Shown here in pieces: positions 8,822 to 16,985 of a stretch of DNA of 48,555 bases. Below the pieces are notes generated by a model. That model did no database searches. It saw only the letters and a program-made list of their open reading frames with translations, and was not told where the DNA came from. Every line of letters begins with the position of its first letter. Position 1 is the stretch's first letter. The DNA comes from Lachnospiraceae bacterium (GTDB lineage: Bacteria > Bacillota > Clostridia > Lachnospirales > Lachnospiraceae). The DNA is taken from assembly GCA_015056975.1 (NCBI GenBank), contig SVFG01000009.1, positions 1 to 48,555 of the forward strand, read 5' to 3'. The translations under genes and the position numbers were made by a program.

Positions 8822-8860
8822 ATGCTCCCTAACCCTTTCCTAAATATTCAAAATGCATTC

Positions 8861-8876
8861 ACACAATATATATGGT
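8861..8876 (-). promoter_or_regulatory. NrdR box, proximal to nrdD
   Basis: ACACAATATATATGGT matches the palindromic NrdR consensus (ACACWATATATWGTGT) at most positions. It is separated by exactly 16 bases from a second box at 8893-8908, the usual spacing for cooperative NrdR binding. It lies between the promoter and the nrdD start. Confidence 0.85.
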
Positions 8877-8892
8877 ATTTATCCAAATTCCG

Positions 8893-8908
8893 ATTCTATA
8901 TATTGTGT
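8893..8908 (-). promoter_or_regulatory. NrdR box, distal to nrdD
   Basis: ATTCTATATATTGTGT matches the NrdR consensus perfectly over the CWATATATWGTGT part. It lies right downstream of the -10 element at 8921-8926, so bound NrdR would block the transcription start. Confidence 0.88.
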
Positions 8909-8920
8909 CCACATAATTAC

Positions 8921-8949
8921 AGTATAAAAAAGAAAACCTTTCTTGTCAA
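8921..8949 (-). promoter_or_regulatory. Sigma-A promoter of nrdD-nrdG
   Basis: On the minus strand: TTGACA (8949-8944), a 17-base spacer and TATACT (8926-8921). A perfect -35 and near-perfect -10, directly upstream of the two NrdR boxes. Confidence 0.88.
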
Positions 8950-8973
8950 TGAAAGTTCCCCTTAAAAGTAAAC

Positions 8974-9005
8974 AAAAAAGGCATCTTAAATTTAGATACC
9001 TTTTT
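8974..9005 (-). terminator. Probable terminator after the WYL regulator gene
   Basis: Stem AAAAAGGcATCT / AGATaCCTTTTT with one mismatch and a short AT loop, with A/T tracts on both sides. It lies about 20 bases beyond the stop codon at 9027. Confidence 0.65.
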
Positions 9006-9026
9006 ACTAATTTGTACTTGACAATC

Positions 9027-10007
9027 TTATTCATTTAAAATGCCCTGAAGCCAGGCTTTGTATTCTTCCATTACACCCTCAGGTTTTATCAGCTTTGCTT
9101 CTTTTCCGATGCCTGCAAGCCATCCAAAAAACTGTCCGCTTATCGCAACCTTTGCTCTTACAAAGAATGCTTCATTGCCATCAGGACGTATATCAGCATC
9201 CTTTCCGAAACGATCCATCACAACACCAATCAGCTTATTGGGAAAATGAAGTGTAACGGTCTCTTCCTCTCCGCCATACATACCGAACGTTCTGTTGGTA
9301 TAAGCTGCCAGATCAACCTTTTCAAAAGTATTCAGACCCTCTCTTTTATCATCTGTGACTTTTACAGAACCCATTTTATCCACACGGTAGTGTTTCATAA
9401 TCCCGTCTGCGCTGTCAAATGCCGCCAGATAATAGTTTTCATCACGCCAAATTAATGCCCAGGGACTAACCTTTCTGCTTCCCTGCTCTCTGGCAACCAT
9501 TTCCTTTTTGAGATTCCAATCCATATAACAAAACTCAATCTGTCTGTTTTCCTGAATGGCTTTGTGAATCGTATCAATACTGTAATAGATGCTCTCATTC
9601 TCAGTCTTTACACGACCAGCCACGTATACCTGACGCTGCAGCTTTCCGGCATCATGCTTACCTGCCAGCTTCTCCAGCTTTTTAATCAGTTCACGCGACT
9701 TCTTTGTCGTAATAAATCGGGAAGACTGTACGGCATCCACCAAAAGCTTTAATTCCGGCAATTCAAAATCCCTGGAGCCAAGATAATAACCGCCGCCCTG
9801 TCTGCTGTGAACCTTTATAATGTCATATCCAAAATCCGTAAGCTTTTCCATATCATCATAGATACTTTTACGCTCCGAATGAATTCCTTCTGCATCCAGA
9901 CGCTCAACAATCTGCGCCGTACTCAATGGATGTGCTTCATCAGATTGCTCCTCCAGCATTTGTATAATATATAACAGTTTTAACTTTTGTCCCGGTGATT
10001 TTGCCAC
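9027..10007 (-). CDS. WYL-domain transcriptional regulator (HTH-WYL-WCX)
   Basis: About 326 residues. A winged HTH_11-type DNA-binding domain comes first (LLYIIQMLEEQSDE..., STAQIVERL, ERKSIYDDMEKL). A middle WYL domain follows (SPWALIWRDENYYLAAFD, with Tyr for the usual Trp) and then a C-terminal WCX region. WYL proteins are ligand- or nucleic-acid-responsive regulators. The start at GTG 10007 is preferred because GGAGAGGGG lies just upstream; the frame stays open to 10040. The HAD phosphatase gene lies 38 bases upstream in the same direction. Targets cannot be told from sequence. Confidence 0.87.
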   Translation of the reverse strand: MAKSPGQKLKLLYIIQMLEEQSDEAHPLSTAQIVERLDAEGIHSERKSIYDDMEKLTDFGYDIIKVHSRQGGGYYLGSRDFELPELKLLVDAVQSSRFITTKKSRELIKKLEKLAGKHDAGKLQRQVYVAGRVKTENESIYYSIDTIHKAIQENRQIEFCYMDWNLKKEMVAREQGSRKVSPWALIWRDENYYLAAFDSADGIMKHYRVDKMGSVKVTDDKREGLNTFEKVDLAAYTNRTFGMYGGEEETVTLHFPNKLIGVVMDRFGKDADIRPDGNEAFFVRAKVAISGQFFGWLAGIGKEAKLIKPEGVMEEYKAWLQGILNE

Positions 10008-10045
10008 AATACCCCTCTCCATCCTGTATCTGTATTCCACAGCAC

Positions 10046-10735
10046 TTATCTTATTATTTTGAAAACATCCCGCAACTTGCTGATTTCATAATCCGGCTTT
10101 AATCTGCTTTCGTTTACAGTTCCATCAGGTCTGTACCAGCAGGTCATAATTCCTGCATCTATACCGCCTTTCATGTCACTGCTTAATGAATCACCGACAA
10201 TCAGAATCTTACTTTTATCCTTTTCTTCAATTTGCGATAGACAGTAGTCGAAAAATTCCTTATGCGGCTTAGGCGCACCGATTTCCTCTGAGATAAACAA
10301 CCCATCCATAATCGGTAACAATTTCGAATCCGTAAGCTTCTTACGTTGTACTTCTCCGTTTCCGTTTGTTACAACATATTGCTTTACTTTTCCACGAAGC
10401 CCGCTACAAATCTGAAGGGAATAATCCAAATACCTAAAATGATTACCAATCTCTGCCATGTAGCCTGCATTAAAAGCTTCCACATCCACATTCTCTATTT
10501 GATATTCCTTAAACAATGTGATAAAACGACCGATAAGCAGCTGTGCTTTGGTAAGCTCTCCGCGCTCATGCCTTTTCCAATAGCTGTCGTTAATGACCGA
10601 ATACCGCTCTATCATTTCCTCGTTAATCTCATGTCCAATATCTTTAAAGCACTTGGTAATCGCACACCTCTGGGAATAAGGAAAATCCAACAGCGTATTA
10701 TCCACATCCCATAAAACAGTGGTAATCTCTCCCAT
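10046..10735 (-). CDS. HAD-superfamily hydrolase, YjjG/YfnB-like nucleotidase
   Basis: 229 residues. HAD motif I is WDVDNTLLD (nucleophile Asp10, Asp12), motif II VTNGN, motif III a lysine in GAPKPHKEFF, and motif IV VGDSLSSDMKGG. The helical cap between motifs I and II fits the HAD-IA class. The closest recognisable relatives are YjjG/YfnB, which dephosphorylate pyrimidine and non-canonical nucleoside monophosphates and so act in housecleaning. Substrate is inference. It lies 10 bases downstream of a small membrane-protein gene and upstream of the WYL regulator, probably in one operon. Confidence 0.85.
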   Translation of the reverse strand: MGEITTVLWDVDNTLLDFPYSQRCAITKCFKDIGHEINEEMIERYSVINDSYWKRHERGELTKAQLLIGRFITLFKEYQIENVDVEAFNAGYMAEIGNHFRYLDYSLQICSGLRGKVKQYVVTNGNGEVQRKKLTDSKLLPIMDGLFISEEIGAPKPHKEFFDYCLSQIEEKDKSKILIVGDSLSSDMKGGIDAGIMTCWYRPDGTVNESRLKPDYEISKLRDVFKIIR

Positions 10736-10745
10736 AGTTAATACC

Positions 10746-10898
10746 TTACAGCTTGTCAGCCTCTGCTACAATAGAAGCCTCGGTAGCATCCTTGCGCTTT
10801 CTTAAGGTAATGCCCAAGGTAATAGCTGCGCCACCTACCAAAACAATAATCAACATCAATACAAAATAAGTTAAAAAAGCTGAAAATAAAGTTCCCAT
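10746..10898 (-). CDS. Small single-pass membrane protein (50 residues)
   Basis: MGTLFSAFLTYFVLMLIIVL opens a 50-residue protein with one membrane helix (about 8-32), an RKRK stop-transfer cluster (33-36) and a short acidic cytoplasmic tail ending EADKL. The start is supported by AAGGAG five bases upstream. It lies between the HAD phosphatase and the MutS-like gene in the same direction. Short proteins of this form occur in clostridia; I do not know a function. The RNA signal and composition make a real gene likely. Confidence 0.75.
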   Translation of the reverse strand: MGTLFSAFLTYFVLMLIIVLVGGAAITLGITLRKRKDATEASIVAEADKL

Positions 10899-10975
10899 AA
10901 TACTCCTTGCCTTTCACAATAATCTAAATAATAGTATAGCAATGCAAAGGTTTACAGTCAAGACATGGTCACTTT

Positions 10976-12667
10976 TTACCATGTACCAAAAGTCACAAAA
11001 TGCTCTGCCAACCCGGTTGCATTCTCAATAATAGTATCCTCATACCCCATAATCTGAAGAAGCTTTATGGCATTTCGTGTGGTCGCCTTTCCCTCCATCA
11101 GCTTGTAGGGGAACAGAATATCACCGTCAACAATTTCTTCTTCAAAATGATAGTTATTGTATTTCTCACTAAGAAGCTGTGTCAATTCAATATCATGTGT
11201 TGCTGCAAAGCAAAGATATTCTTCACTTGCAAGGCTTTTTAAAATCTGTGTAGAAGCCGCAATGCGCTCCACCGTATTGGTTCCTCTGAGTACTTCATCC
11301 ACGAAACAGAAAACTCTTCTATCCTCTTCCTTTGCCGACTGCAAAATACGTTTCAAGGACTTTATTTCTACAATATAGTAGCTTTCTCCACTCTCTAAAT
11401 TATCCTTCAGTGACATGGAAGAACAGATGGCAAACAAGGGCGCTCTATACGCATCAGCCATACAGGTATGAATGGTTTGTGCCAAAATGGCATTGATTGC
11501 AACCATCCTAAGGAATGTGGATTTACCGGATGCATTAGAACCGGTAAGCAATACACCTTTATCTGTCGTGATACTGTTTTTAACAGGGCTCTCTATAAGA
11601 GGATGATACCCGTTCTCAATTATTAAAATCTCCTCATCCTGTTTTTTCTCATTCACAAATTCAGGAATGCAGTATCCCTCCTTAAGAGAATGTCTGAAAT
11701 TACCAATGGCAATGGCTGTTTCCACATATCCTATATTTGAAATAAGACTATCTATATCTTCCACGTGACTTCGAAGCTTTCCTAACATTCTGTTAAACAG
11801 AATAATATCAATGTGCATCGTCATACGGATATAGTCCATAATGATATCTGCAGGATTACCGGAAGTTATGGAGGAAGCTCCCTTAAATACAATGGAAGAA
11901 CCCTTACGAATACCAATCACCTTACTTAAGCTTTGCTTCATATCGCTCCACTGCGCATTACATGCGGGTATATTTATTCTTAAAATCTCCTCACATACAT
12001 TTATCAAGCGTATAATATAGACAAAGCTGATAAAGTATGCTTCAATCTCATTCTTTTCTTTGAAGTAGGTAGCTATATTATAGCTCATCAAAATAGCCAA
12101 ACCGCAAAGGCATGCCGGTAATTGGAACGGAGCAAGTGCAAATAAAGGAATAAATAATAAGTTAATCAGTATATGCTTTTTATTGGAGCGCTTACCCAAA
12201 AGTTCCAGATTATCAAGATAATCATAGAGCGAAAACTTACCCGTTGTGCCTAATTTTCTCATAAGCATCTGAATTGCTACTCTCTCATCCGGGTGGTTCT
12301 CAAAAAAGGTGATTACCTGTTCCAGATGTTCAAGTTCTTCGTTACTTTTCGTGTTGTTCCGTAAAGTATAATATAGATATTCCTCACCCGCGGAACTGAA
12401 CGTATCATTCATCCGCATAAAAATATCATCCATATTCAGGTCATTCCATGTGATGTCATCTATCTGCCCTTCCGGAATATGTCTCTTATAATAGCCGACA
12501 ATATGGTTAAAACGCTCCAAAGAAATCTCCTTTTTAAAAGGCACACCGTAATTTTCATACAATGACTTTTTAAATCGTTTTTCAGCATTCCTTGCCTCAA
12601 TGATTTCTTTTCCCAAAACAAATGCTATAAATAAAATAAATACAAGTATTAATGCTACGTATTCCAA
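10976..12667 (-). CDS. Membrane-anchored MutS-like ATPase
   Basis: About 563 residues. One N-terminal membrane helix (LEYVALILVFILFIAFVLG) is followed by a helical core containing a second hydrophobic pair (about 170-215). A C-terminal MutS-type ATPase follows, with Walker A GSNASGKST, Walker B FCFVDE, and LRGTNT in place of the usual GRGTST; the ATHD switch follows. It lacks the N-terminal mismatch-recognition and connector domains, so ordinary mismatch repair is unlikely. The start at TTG 12667 is chosen because AAAGGAG lies eight bases upstream; the ATG at 12688 precedes that site. The real substrate is unknown. Confidence 0.85.
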   Translation of the reverse strand: MEYVALILVFILFIAFVLGKEIIEARNAEKRFKKSLYENYGVPFKKEISLERFNHIVGYYKRHIPEGQIDDITWNDLNMDDIFMRMNDTFSSAGEEYLYYTLRNNTKSNEELEHLEQVITFFENHPDERVAIQMLMRKLGTTGKFSLYDYLDNLELLGKRSNKKHILINLLFIPLFALAPFQLPACLCGLAILMSYNIATYFKEKNEIEAYFISFVYIIRLINVCEEILRINIPACNAQWSDMKQSLSKVIGIRKGSSIVFKGASSITSGNPADIIMDYIRMTMHIDIILFNRMLGKLRSHVEDIDSLISNIGYVETAIAIGNFRHSLKEGYCIPEFVNEKKQDEEILIIENGYHPLIESPVKNSITTDKGVLLTGSNASGKSTFLRMVAINAILAQTIHTCMADAYRAPLFAICSSMSLKDNLESGESYYIVEIKSLKRILQSAKEEDRRVFCFVDEVLRGTNTVERIAASTQILKSLASEEYLCFAATHDIELTQLLSEKYNNYHFEEEIVDGDILFPYKLMEGKATTRNAIKLLQIMGYEDTIIENATGLAEHFVTFGTW

Positions 12668-12760
12668 AATTTTTACTCCTTTATGCAATGTACTATGTTA
12701 TTAATACAATGGTACATCTATTTTCGGTATAAGTCAACACATATTTCTTATATCAAAATA

Positions 12761-12794
12761 TAAAGAGCATGCAGTTATGAAACTACATGCTCTC
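12761..12794 (-). terminator. Intrinsic terminator after the purine permease
   Basis: Stem AGAGCATGcAGTT (12764-12776) with AACTaCATGCTCT (12781-12793), one mismatch, a four-base loop and a T-rich tail on the minus strand. It closes the nucleoside salvage operon. Confidence 0.82.
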
Positions 12795-12816
12795 TATATA
12801 CTATATTATACCAAAA

Positions 12817-14181
12817 TTATAGGAAAACATATTTCAGTACAAATAAAACTGTAAGGACATACATCAGAATACTTACTTTGCCCTTGGTTTTGCCTGTGCA
12901 AAGGTGAAGAATTGTCCAGGAAATAACTCCGATTGCAATACCTTCAGAAATACTGTACATCAAAGGCATAGCAATGATGCAAAGGAAAGCAGGGATTGCT
13001 TCCAACATATTCTCCCAGTCAATCTTAGCAACAGATGCAATCATGTAGAAACCTACGATAATCAATGCAGGTGCTGTCGCGAAAGAAGGAATGGTAAGGA
13101 ACAGAGGTGAGAAAATAACTGCAAGCAGGAACAGGAAGCCTGTTGTAATAGCAGTCAGACCTGTTCTACCGCCTTCGGTAACACCGGCTGCACTCTCTAC
13201 GAAGGTTGTAGTTGTGGAGGTACCAAGTAATGCACCTGCACTGGTTGCAACTGCGTCAGCCATAAGCGCGCCTTTAATTTTGGGAAGTTTGCCATCCTTG
13301 TCAAGCATATCAGCCTTAGAGGAAACACCGATTAAGGTTCCAAGAGTATCAAAAATGTCTACAAACAGGAATGCAAATACGATTACAACCATATCCAAAA
13401 CCTTAATAGCACCAAAATCTGCAGTAAACATCTGACCTGCCGTCTTTGAAATTGCTCCAAGGTCAAAGGAAATAAATGCGGTAGGAATTACGGAATACAT
13501 ACCAAGGTCGGGATTGGGAACATACAAACCTACAAGCTCACAAATAATACCTAACACCCAGGTAATGATGATACCGAAAAGGATACCGCCCTTTACCTTC
13601 TTAATCAACAAAAAACCGGTAATCAACACACCAATCAAAGCAAGAAGTGCACCCATTCCGATAGAGCTGAAATTGTCATGGAAATTCTGGTAAGTAACAA
13701 GAGTTGCTCCGCTGTCCACAACAAGTTTTGCATTCTGAAGACCGATAAATGCAATAAACAGACCGATACCGGCACTTACTGCAGCCTTTAAAGTCATTGG
13801 AATTGCATTAAAGATAGCTTCACGGACGTTGGTAACAGACAGTACGATGAAGATAACACCTTCAATAAATACAGCTAATAACGCAACCTTCCATGAATAT
13901 CCGTAGCCGAGAACAACCGTATAAGCAAAATATGCATTTAAGCCCATACCGGGTGCCAGCGCAAACGGATAGTTTGCCAAAAGTGCCATAAGTGCTGTTC
14001 CTATAAAGGAAGCAAATGCTGTTGCAAGCAATACTGCCTGCTTGTCCATTCCTGCATCTCCAAGAATGTTAGGATTAACAGCCAAAATGTAAGCCATTGT
14101 CATGAAGGTAGTAATACCGGCCATGATTTCAGTTTTCACCGTGGTCTTGTTATCCTTAAGTTTAAATAATTTCTCTAACAT
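12817..14181 (-). CDS. NCS2-family purine permease (AzgA/PbuG type)
   Basis: 454 residues with about 12-14 membrane segments and AzgA-branch signatures: TEIMAGITTFMTMAYILAVNP near the start, then ALAPGMGLNAYFAY. Later come VFLFVDIFDTLGT-like and GTSTTTTFVESAAGV segments. This branch imports adenine, guanine or hypoxanthine with protons. It is the last gene of an operon with purine nucleoside phosphorylase, cytidine deaminase and an MTA/SAH-type deaminase, which fits purine-base uptake. The leader of 68 bases is too short for a purine riboswitch and I see none. The exact base transported is inferred. Confidence 0.92.
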   Translation of the reverse strand: MLEKLFKLKDNKTTVKTEIMAGITTFMTMAYILAVNPNILGDAGMDKQAVLLATAFASFIGTALMALLANYPFALAPGMGLNAYFAYTVVLGYGYSWKVALLAVFIEGVIFIVLSVTNVREAIFNAIPMTLKAAVSAGIGLFIAFIGLQNAKLVVDSGATLVTYQNFHDNFSSIGMGALLALIGVLITGFLLIKKVKGGILFGIIITWVLGIICELVGLYVPNPDLGMYSVIPTAFISFDLGAISKTAGQMFTADFGAIKVLDMVVIVFAFLFVDIFDTLGTLIGVSSKADMLDKDGKLPKIKGALMADAVATSAGALLGTSTTTTFVESAAGVTEGGRTGLTAITTGFLFLLAVIFSPLFLTIPSFATAPALIIVGFYMIASVAKIDWENMLEAIPAFLCIIAMPLMYSISEGIAIGVISWTILHLCTGKTKGKVSILMYVLTVLFVLKYVFL

Positions 14182-14249
14182 GTTTTTCCCTCCTATTTGT
14201 TTTTTTGGCTATATAGCCATTTAGAGAAATACCTATATGATGTCTGAGC

Positions 14250-15551
14250 TTACTCAGATAACATCCGTTTTAAATGGTTCTGACAGCGCTCATAAATCAA
14301 TTCGGGACTCCTGCCGATATGAAAGCTGCCGCTATGATATAGAACTCTACCGTTTATCATTGTCATCAGAACATTTGATTTGCTACCACTGTACACAATA
14401 TTTTTGCTGATATTATGGATAGGCTGCATATTGGGGCTTTGTAAATCAAGCATAATGATATCTGCCAGTTTACCTTTTGCCATCACATCAGCTTTATTTA
14501 GTCTCATCGCTTTGGCTCCGCACACTGTTGCCATGCGAAGCACCTTTGCTGCATCTATACTTGCCGCATCATCTTCACGGAATTTACTCAAACCGGATAC
14601 CAAAAACATCTCTCTGAACATATCCAGACAATTGTTGCTGGCAGGGCCGTCCGTACCGATAGATACAGGTATTTTGCGCTTCACAAACTCAGCAATGGGT
14701 GCAATACCGCTTGCAAGCTTTAGATTGGACGCAGGATTCGTAATCACATGAAGACGCCTCATAGAAAATACATCCATATCCTCGGGAGACATATGTACAC
14801 AATGATATCCGCCGCCACCGTATGTAAACATCCCCAAGGAATCTAAAAACATGGCGGGAGTCATACCGTATCGCGCTTTACACTCCTCAACTTCTTTTTT
14901 CGTTTCACACATATGGGCATAGACCGGCGCTTTGTATTTGTGCGCGAGCTCAGCAACCTTACATAAAAGTTCCTTTGAGCAGGTATATTCCGCATGAAAT
15001 CCCAGTTGATAAGAAATCAGGGAATTCTTTTGATTAAACTTTAGATACTCCTCTTCCATCTGCTTAGGAGAAGACGTAAAATTATTAAGTCCCGATACCA
15101 GAACACATCGCATACCTGCATCCATACAGGCATCAGCAACAGCTGCTGGATCTATGTACATATCAAATATGGATGTAATACCCGAAGTCAAATACTCTAA
15201 TATAGCCAGCTGTGTAAAATCATAAATTGCATTCCTGTCAAGCTTGGCCTCCATGGGAAAAACCTTTTCATTCAGCCACCTTGAAAGTGGTAAATCATCC
15301 GCATAGGAACGAAGAAAGGTCATGGCAGAATGAGTATGTGCATTTTTAAAACCGGGCATCAACAGATTCCCTTTACAATCAAGCTCAATATCCCATGTAA
15401 TGCGAGGGAAAGCCTCCCTATCAAGATCTAAAAGCTCTTCTGCTTCCAAAACACATACTATTTTTTCGTTCTTTATCCATATCTCACCATTAAAAACATC
15501 TCTGTTTTTCTCCATGGTGAGAATCCGTGCATTGTATAATCTGATATTCAT
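14250..15551 (-). CDS. mtaD: Amidohydrolase, MTA/SAH deaminase family
   Basis: 433 residues of the metal-dependent amidohydrolase fold. Visible are the metal-binding H72xH74 in AHTHSAMTFLRS, HMCET, HCVHM, and GTDGPASNNCLD with the catalytic aspartate. These match the MtaD/SsnA-like group that deaminates S-methylthioadenosine, S-adenosylhomocysteine or related adenosine compounds. Its ATG overlaps the cytidine deaminase stop, and it is followed by a purine permease, consistent with purine salvage. A guanine or other nucleobase deaminase is the main alternative. Confidence 0.85.
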   Translation of the reverse strand: MNIRLYNARILTMEKNRDVFNGEIWIKNEKIVCVLEAEELLDLDREAFPRITWDIELDCKGNLLMPGFKNAHTHSAMTFLRSYADDLPLSRWLNEKVFPMEAKLDRNAIYDFTQLAILEYLTSGITSIFDMYIDPAAVADACMDAGMRCVLVSGLNNFTSSPKQMEEEYLKFNQKNSLISYQLGFHAEYTCSKELLCKVAELAHKYKAPVYAHMCETKKEVEECKARYGMTPAMFLDSLGMFTYGGGGYHCVHMSPEDMDVFSMRRLHVITNPASNLKLASGIAPIAEFVKRKIPVSIGTDGPASNNCLDMFREMFLVSGLSKFREDDAASIDAAKVLRMATVCGAKAMRLNKADVMAKGKLADIIMLDLQSPNMQPIHNISKNIVYSGSKSNVLMTMINGRVLYHSGSFHIGRSPELIYERCQNHLKRMLSE

Positions 15552-15973
15552 CGAATGGATTTTCCTCCGAAGCCATAGGGTAAAAGTTCGTCAAGCTTAT
15601 ATAGCTGATAATCCGAAACACTTTTCGCAACAATTACACAAAAATCATTATCCGTAAACTCCTGCATCACCTGTCTGCAGACACCGCAGGGATAAGCATA
15701 ATCAACAGGCTCCTCTCCGGAAAGTCCACCGACAATCGCAATTGCTTTAAATGACCTTTCGCCTTCACTGACAGCTTTGAAAAAGGCTGTTCGCTCTGCA
15801 CAGTTGGTTGCTCCGTAGGATGCATTTTCAATATTGACACCCTGATAAACCTTTCCGCCATCGGTAAGAAGCGCCGCACCCACGGCATATCCTGAATACG
15901 GTGCATAGGACATTTTTCGTGCATCTAATGCACTATGAATTAATTCTTTAACAGGAATTTTCCCTTCTTGCAT
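15548..15973 (-). CDS. cdd: Cytidine deaminase
   Basis: 141 residues with the zinc site Cys58-Ala-Glu60 and PCGVC (Cys96, Cys99), plus the nucleoside-binding NIENASYG (48-54). It converts cytidine and deoxycytidine to uridine and deoxyuridine as a homotetramer. Length is normal. It lies 11 bases downstream of the purine nucleoside phosphorylase gene and overlaps the next gene by four bases, so the operon is tightly coupled. Confidence 0.95.
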   Translation of the reverse strand: MQEGKIPVKELIHSALDARKMSYAPYSGYAVGAALLTDGGKVYQGVNIENASYGATNCAERTAFFKAVSEGERSFKAIAIVGGLSGEEPVDYAYPCGVCRQVMQEFTDNDFCVIVAKSVSDYQLYKLDELLPYGFGGKSIR

Positions 15974-15984
15974 TGATATCTCTC

Positions 15985-16812
15985 CTACAATACAAATCCC
16001 TTAATTGCTTCCGTAACAAGCTTCTTAAACTTCGGTGCCGCCATGTCCGCAGCCTCCTGAACCTCTTCATGGTTTAACGGATTGTCAGTCATTCCGGCAG
16101 CCAGATTACTGATGCAGGAAATGCCACAGATACGCATTCCGCAATGATTTGCTGCTATTGCTTCCACAACAGTACTCATGCCAACCGCATCGCTCCCCAG
16201 AGTACGAAGTAATTTAATCTCCGCAGGGGATTCAAAAGACGGACCCGTAAGCTGGGTATAAACACCCTCCTGCAAAAAGATATTATGCTCCTTTGCCTTC
16301 TCCCTGATAACCTCCTGCAAATCGCGGTCATAAACCTTGCTCATATCAGGGAATCTGGTACCCAACTGATCAATATTGGCACCAATCAAAGGATTAGGTG
16401 CAAACACAGCAATATGATCCTTAATTAACATCAAATCTCCCGCATGGAAGGAGCCGTTTACACCGCCGGCAGCATTAGTAAGAAACAATATCTTCGCACC
16501 CAGAAGGTACATAAGACGGATGGGAAGTACCACATCGGAAATATCATATCCCTCGTAATAATGCACTCTTCCCTTCATGCACACAATAGGTACCTCACCA
16601 ACATAACCAAACACAAACTTTCCGGCATGTCCGGGTACGGTAGATACAGGAAAACCTTCTATTTCGCTGTAAGGGATCTCACATTCAACCTTTATCTGTG
16701 CCGCATAATCACCTAAGCCGGAGCCCAAAACTACTGCAACCCTAGGTTCAAAATCGGTCTTGTCGCGCACACACTTTAAACAATTTTGTAATTTTGCATA
16801 AATCTCATTCAT
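15985..16812 (-). CDS. Purine nucleoside phosphorylase (trimeric type)
   Basis: About 275 residues with the phosphate-binding GSGLGD, the GRVHYYEGY segment, NAAGGVN and GMSTVVEAIAANH, all hallmarks of the trimeric NP-II family (PunA/DeoD-II). It splits inosine, guanosine and deoxy forms into base plus ribose-1-phosphate. The start at 16812 (MNEIYAKL) follows GGGGGAA at a better distance than the ATG at 16827. It is the first gene of a four-gene nucleoside salvage operon behind a TTGATT-17-TATAAT promoter. Confidence 0.94.
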   Translation of the reverse strand: MNEIYAKLQNCLKCVRDKTDFEPRVAVVLGSGLGDYAAQIKVECEIPYSEIEGFPVSTVPGHAGKFVFGYVGEVPIVCMKGRVHYYEGYDISDVVLPIRLMYLLGAKILFLTNAAGGVNGSFHAGDLMLIKDHIAVFAPNPLIGANIDQLGTRFPDMSKVYDRDLQEVIREKAKEHNIFLQEGVYTQLTGPSFESPAEIKLLRTLGSDAVGMSTVVEAIAANHCGMRICGISCISNLAAGMTDNPLNHEEVQEAADMAAPKFKKLVTEAIKGFVL

Positions 16813-16853
16813 ATTCAGTTCCCCCATTCTTTATGCTTCTAAAACACAAAATT

Positions 16854-16882
16854 ATTATACAAAAAATCATAAAAGAAATCAA
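16854..16882 (-). promoter_or_regulatory. Sigma-A promoter of the nucleoside salvage operon
   Basis: TTGATT (16882-16877), 17-base spacer, TATAAT (16859-16854) on the minus strand, about 40 bases before the phosphorylase start. Confidence 0.75.
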
Positions 16883-16914
16883 TGCAAAATCCAACAAATA
16901 GGACTTCCGTCACA

Positions 16915-16940
16915 CAAAAAAGCACCCATAAGGGGGTGCC
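16915..16940 (-). terminator. Intrinsic terminator after the XRE regulator
   Basis: Minus-strand hairpin with stem GCACCC/GGGTGC (16922-16927 with 16934-16939) followed by six T residues; 46 bases beyond the XRE stop codon. Confidence 0.85.
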
Positions 16941-16985
16941 TTCCATAAAGCAGGTTTTACCTACGTAAAAGTTAAAACTGACAAT

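Noticed and set aside
14182..14249. Purine riboswitch before the purine permease, and a GGCTATATAGCC hairpin
   Set aside because: The gap is too short for the aptamer, the permease is internal to an operon, and the hairpin lacks a T run on the transcribed strand.
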